Part shown: one piece after another, positions 9,550 to 17,056 of the stretch
How the letters are laid out: each line of letters starts with the position of its first letter
How positions within the stretch are numbered: position 1 is the stretch's first letter
From: an uncultured Pirellulaceae bacterium
GTDB lineage: Bacteria > Planctomycetota > Planctomycetia > Pirellulales > Pirellulaceae
Assembly (NCBI GenBank): GCA_938084685.1
Contig: CALKGE010000002.1
Span: 62,001 to 126,000, forward strand
Direction: 5' to 3'
DNA length: 64,000 bases
The notes under the pieces: model-generated
Told to the model about the DNA's origin: nothing
The model's database searches: none
The model's input: the letters and a program-made list of their open reading frames with translations, nothing else
Position numbers and translations under genes: made by a program

Positions 9550-10326
9550 CTATTCCGTTGGGTTGTTGATGTCGGCGAACAGCTGCCTCGCTCCGTTGAC
9601 GATCAGCTCCATGTCTGTACCGCACTGGCACCATTGAACTCCCTGGGCGATGGCGTTGAGCGCAAAACTCGCCGAGGCAGCCATCCCCATGCCAATATAG
9701 AGTCCGGCGTCGCGACCTTTGTTGATCGTTGTTTCGATCAGTTCGACCACTTCCGGGTCCGATGTTTTTCCCAGCTTGTTGACGGATCCGGATAGATCCA
9801 TGGGGCCCAGGCAGAGACTGTCGAGTCCCTCGATCTGGACGATCCGATCCAGGTCGTCGACCACTGTCTTGCACTCCACCTGAGCACAAACAAAAATGTC
9901 GCGGTTGGCCTTTTCCAGATATTCGTCTCCACCGAAACGACCGTAGTCTGAAGGGCGACGAGGACCAAAGCCACGGTTGCCCTGGGGCGGGTAGTAGCAA
10001 GCATCGACAAATCGTTTGATCTCTTCATACGATTTGGCTTGCGGAAGAATGATCCCTTCGGCGCCACTGTCCAGCACCCGTTTGATCCAGCCAATCTCGC
10101 CGGATGGGATACGAATGAGTGCCGGAGTGCCAGTCGCCCGGCAGGCAATCATATGACCGACCAGTGATTCCATGTTCGTCGGGCTATGTTCCAGGTCGAG
10201 CCAGACAAAGTCGCACTCGCTGGCTACCGCCTCTGTGATCGACAGATCTCCATAGGTTACTGCTACGCCGAGACAGGGTTGTCCGGCATCCATTTTGTCA
10301 GTGAATTTTTTGATGTTTAGATACAT
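9550..10326 (-). CDS. HpcH/HpaI aldolase family protein (copy 1)
   Basis: 258 residues, cytosolic. HpcH/HpaI enzymes are class II, metal-dependent aldolases that cleave 2-oxo-4-hydroxy acids to pyruvate (or a related 2-oxo acid) and an aldehyde. Visible family features are WLDLEHSP near residue 42, a catalytic-loop arginine in ALIRIPSGEIGWIKR, the LDSGAEGIILPQ strand, the metal-ligand Glu in QVECK, and the metal-ligand Asp in GPMDLSGS. It is the last gene of the six-gene minus-strand operon, 17 bases after the flavin monooxygenase. It is clearly paralogous to the aldolase at 13582-14352 (same GYGPRR/GFGPRR and DAGAEGIILPQ core), so the operon carries two copies. Substrate unknown. Confidence 0.93.
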   Translation of the reverse strand: MYLNIKKFTDKMDAGQPCLGVAVTYGDLSITEAVASECDFVWLDLEHSPTNMESLVGHMIACRATGTPALIRIPSGEIGWIKRVLDSGAEGIILPQAKSYEEIKRFVDACYYPPQGNRGFGPRRPSDYGRFGGDEYLEKANRDIFVCAQVECKTVVDDLDRIVQIEGLDSLCLGPMDLSGSVNKLGKTSDPEVVELIETTINKGRDAGLYIGMGMAASASFALNAIAQGVQWCQCGTDMELIVNGARQLFADINNPTE

Positions 10327-10343
10327 TGATTGCTCGTTATGTT

Positions 10344-11447
10344 TTAGTTTGATTGAACGGCTGCGTTGATAGCAGGAAGTACTTCGTTGGCAAACATTTC
10401 ATAGGTTGTCATCCACTTCTGTTTGTTATCCCAGTCGTGAGCGACCAGAACGATATTGCCGAATTCACCAACCTGCTGTCGCAAATCCAGCAGTTCTCTG
10501 GTGACGGTGTCAGGACTGCCGGCGATGATGATCTGTTCCATGAAATAGTCCATGTTTATATCGTCGTCTGACATATCCTCGAACGGTTTCCACATGTCCA
10601 CTCCATTGGGAGCAGTTCGGCGAGTCAGTTCCAGAATGTATTCGATACATTTTCCGAGCGAGCCATCACGAGCAAATTGTTTTGCCTCCTCATCCGTATC
10701 AGCCACCACGATATTTCGCGTGACAAACCAGTTGTCGGAGGTTGGAGTGAGGCCGGCACTGGCGGCGCCTCGGTGGTAGGTCGCCCATTGGTCCTTGAGA
10801 ACATCGGCGTGAATCATGTGATGGGAAATAAAGTCGAAGCCTCGGGCCGCCGCACCCTCCAGGCCTTTGGAGGCGCGACTTATCGACGGGACAGAGATGG
10901 GGGGTAAGGGTTTTTGCAGCGGTTTGTGCAAGGCACCCACCCCCATTTCTTCGTCAATGTTTTCTGAAATAGAGAAGTTGGTAAATTCTCCCTGAAATTC
11001 GTAAGGTGGGTCACTCGTCCAGATCTTTAGAATGACGTCAATGGCCTCGACAACGCGACGGCCAATCTCCTGCGGAGCAGCGTTGAAGGCTTCCAGATCA
11101 GTGGGTATAGCCCCTGGTCCCAAGCAGACATTGAGGCGACCATGAGACAGATGGTCCAAAAAGGCCAGGCGATTAGCGACGTGCACCGGGTTGTGGTAGG
11201 CAAGGCAAACGGGAGCCGGGCCAATCCGTATGTTCTCGGTCATTCCCAGGACTTTGGCCAGAAAGATTTCCGGAGATACGATGTTTTCGTAAGTCGACGT
11301 ATGATGTTCACCAACCCAGAAGTCGTTGAACCCGAGTTCGTCGCACTTCACTGCTAATTCAATATCTTCATCCAGGCACTGGACCATTGACTTGTTGGGA
11401 TCATGAATTGGCATCACAAACATGCCGGATTTTACTACGTCGGTCAT
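10344..11447 (-). CDS. Luciferase-like (LLM class) flavin-dependent monooxygenase
   Basis: 367 residues with no signal peptide. It has the bacterial-luciferase TIM-barrel pattern: GMFVMPIHDPNKS at the N-terminus, GFNDFWVGEHH near residue 40, IRIGPAPVCLAYHNPVHVA, then LDHLSHGRLNVCLGPGA. The EHH and LDHLS-GR segments are typical of the limonene monooxygenase/alkanal monooxygenase group, which uses reduced FMN or F420 and oxygen. It starts 5 bases after the distal stop of the dehydrogenase reading frame at 11453 and ends 17 bases before an aldolase gene, so it is in the middle of the catabolic operon. A clear paralog is at 47047-48135. The reductase supplying FMNH2 is not in the window. Substrate unknown. 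Confidence 0.9.
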   Translation of the reverse strand: MTDVVKSGMFVMPIHDPNKSMVQCLDEDIELAVKCDELGFNDFWVGEHHTSTYENIVSPEIFLAKVLGMTENIRIGPAPVCLAYHNPVHVANRLAFLDHLSHGRLNVCLGPGAIPTDLEAFNAAPQEIGRRVVEAIDVILKIWTSDPPYEFQGEFTNFSISENIDEEMGVGALHKPLQKPLPPISVPSISRASKGLEGAAARGFDFISHHMIHADVLKDQWATYHRGAASAGLTPTSDNWFVTRNIVVADTDEEAKQFARDGSLGKCIEYILELTRRTAPNGVDMWKPFEDMSDDDINMDYFMEQIIIAGSPDTVTRELLDLRQQVGEFGNIVLVAHDWDNKQKWMTTYEMFANEVLPAINAAVQSN

Positions 11448-11452
11448 AGTTG

Positions 11453-12496
11453 TCAGCTTTCCAATGAGATGTCGAATGTTGTGGCGTAATTCTGGATCGA
11501 CTGCCAGGTCGCGGGGTCAATCGGGATCCCTTCTACTTCACGTTTCGACCTGTTTCTGAACTCCAATTCACCAGGGACCAGTACTTCGTTGAAACCTTCA
11601 GCAGGGGGAGATTATTCCATGTATGTGGCTGACTGCGTCAGCAAGCTTCGGAAGGTGTCTGTTTGAGTGAATGAATTGGTGTTGATTACCAGGAAGCAGA
11701 CACCATTTCCAAAGGTCTCGGTCGAAGTCGTACTTTCACCAGTCAGGACCGCCCCTAGAATCTCTACTAGTAATCCCAGGGCGTACCCTTTGTGACCTGC
11801 ACCACCACCCAATGGAAGGATTCCTCCTTTCGGAGGTCCGTAAAAATCGTTGGGGTCATTGGTTGGTTTGCCGTTGCTGTCGAGAATCCAGCCGTCGGGG
11901 ACCAACTTTCCTTCGTTGCGGTAAAAGCGAACTTTGCCTTCAGGGGACACGGACGTGGAAAAGTCCGCCACGATCGGGTTTCCTGCAGTAGGAGCTCCGT
12001 AGGCAATCGGGTTGGTTGCCAGCCTGCCTTCACGTCCTCCGAAGGGAAGTACATGATGGCCGTAGATTGGTGAATTGCAGGTGGCGATGGCAAGCATCCC
12101 GGCGTCGGCAGCCATGTGCACATAGGAGCCAAGTCGGCCCACATGATTGCAGCGACGAGTAACAACGCATGCCGTCCCCTGCTCGGTCGCAATCTCAATT
12201 CCAAGTTCTATGGCACGCGTGGCACCGACGGCACCGAAGCCGTATCCGCAATCGACTTCCGCCGTAGTGGCACTGGTCTGTTTTGTCTCAATGGGTACTT
12301 GTGTTTTGAGGCTGCCGTCCTCAATGAATCCCAGGTATTCCGGGATTCGCATGACTCCGTGTGAGTCATGGCCCAGCAGGCTGCTCTTCACCAACTCTGC
12401 CGTAGCCAACTCGGCTTCCGCTTCTCCGGCCCCTGATGCCTGAAACAGCAGGCTGCCAATTCGCTGAATGTTTTTAGGACAATGGAGGTCGCTCAT
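11453..12496 (-). pseudogene. Malate/L-lactate dehydrogenase-like gene with in-frame UAA
   Basis: The open frame from ATG 12496 gives 294 residues of an Ldh_2-family NAD(P)-dependent dehydrogenase: HDSHGVMRIPEY near residue 48, NHVGRLGSY, and PFGGREGRLATNPIAYG. It then meets TAA at 11614-11612. Continuing in the same frame gives 52 more residues that are plainly the family C-terminus (SPPAEGFNEVLVPGE, then EGIPIDPATW) and a TGA at 11455-11453. A single changed codon would restore a normal 347-residue protein. The next gene starts 5 bases after the distal TGA, as expected if the operon evolved with the full-length gene. The start overlaps the cyclase stop (TAATG). Either a recent nonsense mutation, a base-call error, or readthrough; UAA rules out selenocysteine and pyrrolysine. 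Confidence 0.85.
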
Positions 12497-13500
12497 TACT
12501 TGATCGCTATTGGATTTCCCGGAGAACCTGTTGCTCCCTTTAATCGAAGAGGGGCAAATACAAAGGCGAATTCAGTAACTTTATCTTTTACCAGCTCACT
12601 CAAGTCCAGGTTTTCAATGGGATAGACACCATGCTTGGTGATATTCCACTGGTGTACCGGAAAAGCCTGTTCCGGATCTTCATGGGGAACTGCTTCTATG
12701 GCCCAGGTATCAGCACCGATCATCGAAACCTTGTGGTCAGTCAGGAACTTGGCTGCTCCCAGACCGATGCCCGGTTCACCCTCTCCATACAGCTCGTTGT
12801 CATTCATCCAGAGCTTACCATGGCCTGTATGAATGAGTGCGATGTCGCCCGGAGTTAATTCCAGGTTTGCCTTCTTCAGGCAGGCTCGAAGTTCTTCTGC
12901 TGAGATGACATAGCCGGCGGGAAGACGCTCCGTACCTCTCAAGCCCGCAACATCCAGCAAGACTCCACGAGCGAAAAAGACGCCGACATTTTCCACGCCC
13001 AGTTTTTCAAGACCGTAGGGGTTACCAAAATCTGAGAGTTTATTGCCGTTATAAAAGACATGTTCGCCGTCGATGTGTTTGCCCACATGTCCCAGGCCGT
13101 CAAACTGTGTGCCAACCTGACCAATTTCACCACTGACCAGCTCGTCATTGGATACCATACCATTCTTCCCTGTTGGAAGCCCGGTAGGTACGCCGGGGAT
13201 CGTCAGACTGAAGTGTCGTTTGCCGGGTATCGGCATGCCGTGTTCGTAGAGTCGGCCAAGCTGGTAAACTTTGCCTTCCTTGATGAGTTCTTTGGCTGAC
13301 AGTAGTTCTTCGGCTGTCTGCAGATTAGCCGCGCCACGTTCGTCCTTGGGGCCATAAGGAGAAGGCCACCATTTGTCGCCAATGTCGATAAATGTGTTAA
13401 CCGCACCGAACAGGACGGAGGTCAGGGCTACGATCGAGAAAATACTCAGGACGTTTAACTGAAAATGTTTCAGCAATAGATTGCGAGGTGAACGAGACAT
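12496..13500 (-). CDS. Cyclase/kynurenine-formamidase-like hydrolase, membrane-anchored
   Basis: 334 residues of the cyclase family (PF04199), metal-dependent hydrolases that open amide or lactone-type bonds. The motif GTQFDGLGHVGKH near residue 133 corresponds to the metal-binding H/G-T-x-x-D-x-x-x-H signature of the formamidase group. Later segments fit the family: DIALIHTGHGKLW, and MIGADTWAIEAVPHEDPEQAFPVH. Residues 15-38 form one hydrophobic segment, so it is anchored or exported, unlike its cytosolic operon partners. Its stop overlaps the dehydrogenase start by one base (TAATG), which suggests translational coupling. An 81-base gap separates it from the upstream aldolase. Natural substrate unknown. 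Confidence 0.88.
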   Translation of the reverse strand: MSRSPRNLLLKHFQLNVLSIFSIVALTSVLFGAVNTFIDIGDKWWPSPYGPKDERGAANLQTAEELLSAKELIKEGKVYQLGRLYEHGMPIPGKRHFSLTIPGVPTGLPTGKNGMVSNDELVSGEIGQVGTQFDGLGHVGKHIDGEHVFYNGNKLSDFGNPYGLEKLGVENVGVFFARGVLLDVAGLRGTERLPAGYVISAEELRACLKKANLELTPGDIALIHTGHGKLWMNDNELYGEGEPGIGLGAAKFLTDHKVSMIGADTWAIEAVPHEDPEQAFPVHQWNITKHGVYPIENLDLSELVKDKVTEFAFVFAPLRLKGATGSPGNPIAIK

Positions 13501-13581
13501 GCTTAATCTCCACTGGACAATGAGAATGACTCTTCATTTTATCAATCCAGATACGACGCATGTTCTATTTAATCGGTGGTT

Positions 13582-14352
13582 TTAGGAGCGCCGGATTTGA
13601 TCGTAAAGCTGATCCGCGAACTGCACCATGTATTGATAATCCGCACCAACCATTGCCCAGTGAGCACCAGCCGCATGCCAGCGGCGCGCAGTTTCTGCAC
13701 TACTGCCCATCCCGACTCCGACGTAAACTCCGGCTTCCCGGCACTTGTCGATGGAAATCTGAATTGCCTCGACCACTGTCGGGTGATCGATTTCTCCCGG
13801 CAATTCGTATGAACCGGATAGATCGTAAGGACCTATGACTACGCCATCCAGTCCGTCGATGGCAACCAGTTCATCAATGTTGTCTACGAGCGCTCGGGAT
13901 TCGATCTGTCCCACCACGAACGTTTCACGATTGGCTTGCGGCAGATAAGTTTCGTTTCCTGTTCGCCCATAGTTGGTGCCGCGACGTGGTCCGTAACCTC
14001 GGGTTCCCTGCAGGGGATATCGACAGGCAGAGACGAATTCCATGACTTCCTCCACTGACTGAGCCTGGGGCAGGATGATTCCCTCGGCACCTGCATCCAG
14101 AACACGTTTAATCCAGGCGATCTCACCGGACGGAACACGTACAATTCCAGGAACACCACATGCTCGACAGGCAATGATGTGGTTGACCATCGACTCGAAA
14201 TTCGTAGGGCTGTGTTCCAGGTCGATCCAGATATAATCGGCCGTTGCAGCCAGCGCTTCTGTCACCGAGGCATCAGAAAAGCTGACCGTAGGACCGATGC
14301 ATAATTGACCGGCATCCATCTTGTCTTTAAATGCCTGAATGCTGTCGTACAT
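13582..14352 (-). CDS. HpcH/HpaI aldolase family protein (copy 2)
   Basis: 256 residues from ATG 14352. A GTG four codons upstream (14364) is possible, but the ATG start matches the MY- start of the paralog at 9550-10326. Same class II pyruvate-type aldolase features: IWIDLEHSP, IVRVPSGEIAWIKR, LDAGAEGIILPQ, metal-ligand Glu in QIESR, metal-ligand Asp in GPYDLSGS, and GVGMGSSAE near the C-terminus. It differs from copy 1 in the region after the Asp (SYELPGE rather than SVNKLGK) and in the C-terminal tail, so the two may act on different substrates or form a mixed oligomer. It lies 30 bases downstream of the hydroxyacid dehydrogenase in the catabolic operon. Confidence 0.93.
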   Translation of the reverse strand: MYDSIQAFKDKMDAGQLCIGPTVSFSDASVTEALAATADYIWIDLEHSPTNFESMVNHIIACRACGVPGIVRVPSGEIAWIKRVLDAGAEGIILPQAQSVEEVMEFVSACRYPLQGTRGYGPRRGTNYGRTGNETYLPQANRETFVVGQIESRALVDNIDELVAIDGLDGVVIGPYDLSGSYELPGEIDHPTVVEAIQISIDKCREAGVYVGVGMGSSAETARRWHAAGAHWAMVGADYQYMVQFADQLYDQIRRS

Positions 14353-14382
14353 CTCTATCGTCACCTTATTTCAAACAGGGGG

Positions 14383-15384
14383 CTACCAGGTCCAGCCATC
14401 CCGGATTTCTGCATTCACCACGGCACCTTCCGGCCAGTCACCATGCCGCAGGCACGCGATGCATTCGGCCGCTTCGACGCCCATCATCAGCCGTGACAGA
14501 TGATCACCCGATCCAATATGTGGACTGAAAATGACATTGGGCAGGGTGAACAACGGATTGTCCGCACTGGGAGGTTCCTGCTGAAAAACATCCAGGCCGG
14601 CACCGTACAGGTGACCACTTTTCAATGCGTCATACAGATCTGCTTCGACCTGCAGGGCACCGCGAGCCGTATTGATCAGGACGCTGCCCTGCTTCATGCT
14701 GGCCAAAAAGTCGGCGTTGATCAGGTCTTTGGTGTCGTCGGTCACAGGACAGTGGACACTCACATAATCACTGCACCCCAGCAGGTCCTTCATTTCCACC
14801 AGCTCAATGCCATGAGCTGCTACGAACTGCTGATCAGGGTAAAGTTCGTAAGCAATGACCTTCATTCCCATGGCGACCGCTCGGACTGCCAGACTGCGTC
14901 CGATGCGGCCCAGGCCGATAATTCCCAGGGTAGTTCCTCGAATCGGAAGAGTCTCTGGTTGAGGCCAGCGGCCAGCCCGGCTGTGTTCATCATTGACCAG
15001 CACACCTTTGGCAATTCCAAACAGGAGCATCAGTGCGTGTTCGGCGACGGACTCATGGTTGGCGTTGGGAGTAATACAGACGGCGATGTTATGTTTTGTC
15101 GCACCAGGAATATCGACTCGGTCATAGCCAACTCCGCTACGCGCGATGACTCGGAGTTCAGGGCAGGCAGCCATCACATTCTCAGTTATGATGGGGCCCC
15201 CGGCCAAAACTGCATTGCACTTTTGCAGCTGTGCAATGGTTTCCTCTTCTCCTTTGCCTCGTGAAAACGTTGGGTCGTCAGGATAGATTACTTCAAATCC
15301 TGCCTCTTCCAATACTTTGACATACTGTTGATCCCGTTTTTCATACATGTGCTCAGGGTCGATGAGTACAACGTCAGTTGGCAT
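14383..15384 (-). CDS. D-isomer specific 2-hydroxyacid dehydrogenase
   Basis: 333 residues from ATG 15384; an in-frame GTG lies at 15396. The NAD-binding domain carries GIIGLGRIGRSLAVRA around residue 150. Catalytic residues of the family are present: Arg in NTARGALQVE, a Glu downstream, and His in SPHIGSGDH near residue 290. It interconverts a 2-hydroxy acid and a 2-oxo acid; phosphoglycerate dehydrogenase-like members are closest by eye, but without the ACT regulatory domain. First gene of the six-gene operon; its 2-oxo acid product is the class of compound the two downstream aldolases cleave. The upstream 193 bases (15385-15577) should hold the operon promoter, but I see no convincing one. 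Confidence 0.92.
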   Translation of the reverse strand: MPTDVVLIDPEHMYEKRDQQYVKVLEEAGFEVIYPDDPTFSRGKGEEETIAQLQKCNAVLAGGPIITENVMAACPELRVIARSGVGYDRVDIPGATKHNIAVCITPNANHESVAEHALMLLFGIAKGVLVNDEHSRAGRWPQPETLPIRGTTLGIIGLGRIGRSLAVRAVAMGMKVIAYELYPDQQFVAAHGIELVEMKDLLGCSDYVSVHCPVTDDTKDLINADFLASMKQGSVLINTARGALQVEADLYDALKSGHLYGAGLDVFQQEPPSADNPLFTLPNVIFSPHIGSGDHLSRLMMGVEAAECIACLRHGDWPEGAVVNAEIRDGWTW

Positions 15385-15577
15385 GATTTTCGCCACTTTC
15401 TAATATCAGGGGTGTTCGTTTGGTATGTATCTAATTTCGCCTTTTTAGTCTGCCTCAACAAGACCACGCTGCCAGTTGAAAATCACTCGGTTAATACGGC
15501 TTGCGGCAGAGGCAGATGACTTTTCCATCGTGCGGTCAAAGGCCGAGTCCAGTGGGCGGGGTGCATACAGAACGGGA

Positions 15578-17056
15578 TCAGGTAAGCAGATCCTGGATGA
15601 CGTGAGCGTCATAGACATCCGTTAATCGTTCATTGCGACCGTTGTGTTCATGGACCAGATTTTCGTGGTCCAGCCCCAGAAGATGTAACACGGTAGCATG
15701 GTAGTCCGAGTACTTGGTTCGGTTCTCAACAGCACGGTAGCCGAAGTCATCGGTAGCTCCGTAAGTCTGCCCACCTCGAATGCCGCCGCCGGCCATCCAG
15801 ACACTAAAGCCATAAGGGTGATGGTCGCGGCCTTCATTGCCTTTCGCGGTGCCTCCCCTTAATTCTGCTCCGGGGGTTCTTCCGAATTCGCCGCCCCAGA
15901 GCACCAGCGTGCTGTCGAGCAGGCCTCGTTGTTCCAGATCGGTTAGCAGCGCACCGACCGGGCCGTCCGTTTCCTGACAGCACTTTCGAGTATTGGCAAC
16001 ATTGGACGTATGAGTATCCCACGGCTGGCTCTTCATCATGATTTGTACAAATCGGACGCCACGTTCCACCAGGCGACGGGCCATGAGACAGCGTTTACCG
16101 TACGATTGGGTAACAGAGTTGTTCAAACCGTAGGCTTCCTGCGTGGCAGCTGATTCCCTGGTAATGTCGACCGCATCAGTTGCCGCTAGTTGCATTCTGG
16201 CAGCCAATTCCAGGTTGTTGATCCGTGCGTCCAGCTCAAGTTCCTGTGGGTGGCGGTTCTGATGTTTCCGGTTCAGGGTCCGTAACAGGTCCAGCTTGCG
16301 TTGGCGGGTATCTCCAACCAATGCCCGAGTGGGCTGCAGGTTCAGGACGGGGGATCCGACACTGCGGAAAGCGGTCCCCTGATAGACTGGTGGCAGCCAG
16401 CCGCTGGACCAGTTGCGAGCTCCGTCGGTGCTGGGTCCGGCTGGGTCCGGCAGAGCCACGTAAGCGGGCAGGTTTTGATTGACGGTGCCCAATCCATAGG
16501 AAGCCCAGGCTCCCATGGTGGGACGGCCCGGGATAATCAGACCGGTTTGAGCCAGCCAGATAGAATGTTCGTGGTTACGATGCTCGCCATACATCGACCG
16601 TATGACAGCAATTTTGTCAGCATGCTGGGCGATCGAGGGAAGTTGATCGGAAAACTCAATTCCCGACTCGCCATGCTTGTTGAACTTGAATGGTGTTCCC
16701 AGGAGATACTTGGTTCGTTCTTCGTCGTCCGCGACCGTGGGGGGTGGGTTTTCTCCGCTATGTTTGTTCAGTAGTGGTTTGGGGTCGAGCAGGTCGACCT
16801 GACTGGGGCCACCATGCATGAATAACTGGATCACCGCTTTGGCTTTCGGCGTATGCATCGGACTGCGTGGTTGCAGATCGTGAATACCACGTTCCGCAGC
16901 AGCTTCTTCGTGAAGAAGAGTCGAGAGGATCACGCCACCCAAACCTGCACCCAACTGTTTGAGTGTCTGTCGACGTGAAATTTCATAGTGTTCGCGAATT
17001 GTCAGATCGTTCATGGTGACTGTGGTGCCATTGTTAATCGATATAGCTGAATTCAT
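15578..17056 (-). CDS. DUF1501 family protein paired with cytochrome-like gene
   Basis: 492 residues from ATG 17056, which overlaps the end of the upstream gene by 23 bases. A second ATG (17014) leaves a 19-base gap and puts the Tat motif (EISRRQTLKQLGAG) nearer the N-terminus; it may be the true start. Conserved blocks are [21 protein letters not shown], the FKFNKHGESG-x-x-FSD segment, GEFGRTPGAE, and GRDHHPYGFSVWMAGGG with a glycine-rich inserted loop before it. Near the end LHLLGLDHENLVHEHNGR is typical of the partnered subgroup, whose tail also appears in the genes at 34407 and 58228. Second gene of a two-gene operon. Confidence 0.93.
   Translation of the reverse strand: MNSAISINNGTTVTMNDLTIREHYEISRRQTLKQLGAGLGGVILSTLLHEEAAAERGIHDLQPRSPMHTPKAKAVIQLFMHGGPSQVDLLDPKPLLNKHSGENPPPTVADDEERTKYLLGTPFKFNKHGESGIEFSDQLPSIAQHADKIAVIRSMYGEHRNHEHSIWLAQTGLIIPGRPTMGAWASYGLGTVNQNLPAYVALPDPAGPSTDGARNWSSGWLPPVYQGTAFRSVGSPVLNLQPTRALVGDTRQRKLDLLRTLNRKHQNRHPQELELDARINNLELAARMQLAATDAVDITRESAATQEAYGLNNSVTQSYGKRCLMARRLVERGVRFVQIMMKSQPWDTHTSNVANTRKCCQETDGPVGALLTDLEQRGLLDSTLVLWGGEFGRTPGAELRGGTAKGNEGRDHHPYGFSVWMAGGGIRGGQTYGATDDFGYRAVENRTKYSDYHATVLHLLGLDHENLVHEHNGRNERLTDVYDAHVIQDLLT

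Noticed and set aside
11612-11614. Recoding of the dehydrogenase stop as selenocysteine or pyrrolysine
   Set aside because: The codon is UAA; neither amino acid is known to use it, and no special hairpin was seen downstream.
14500-15264. 254-codon plus-strand frame
   Set aside because: It lies fully inside the antisense of the 2-hydroxyacid dehydrogenase, whose motifs are intact.
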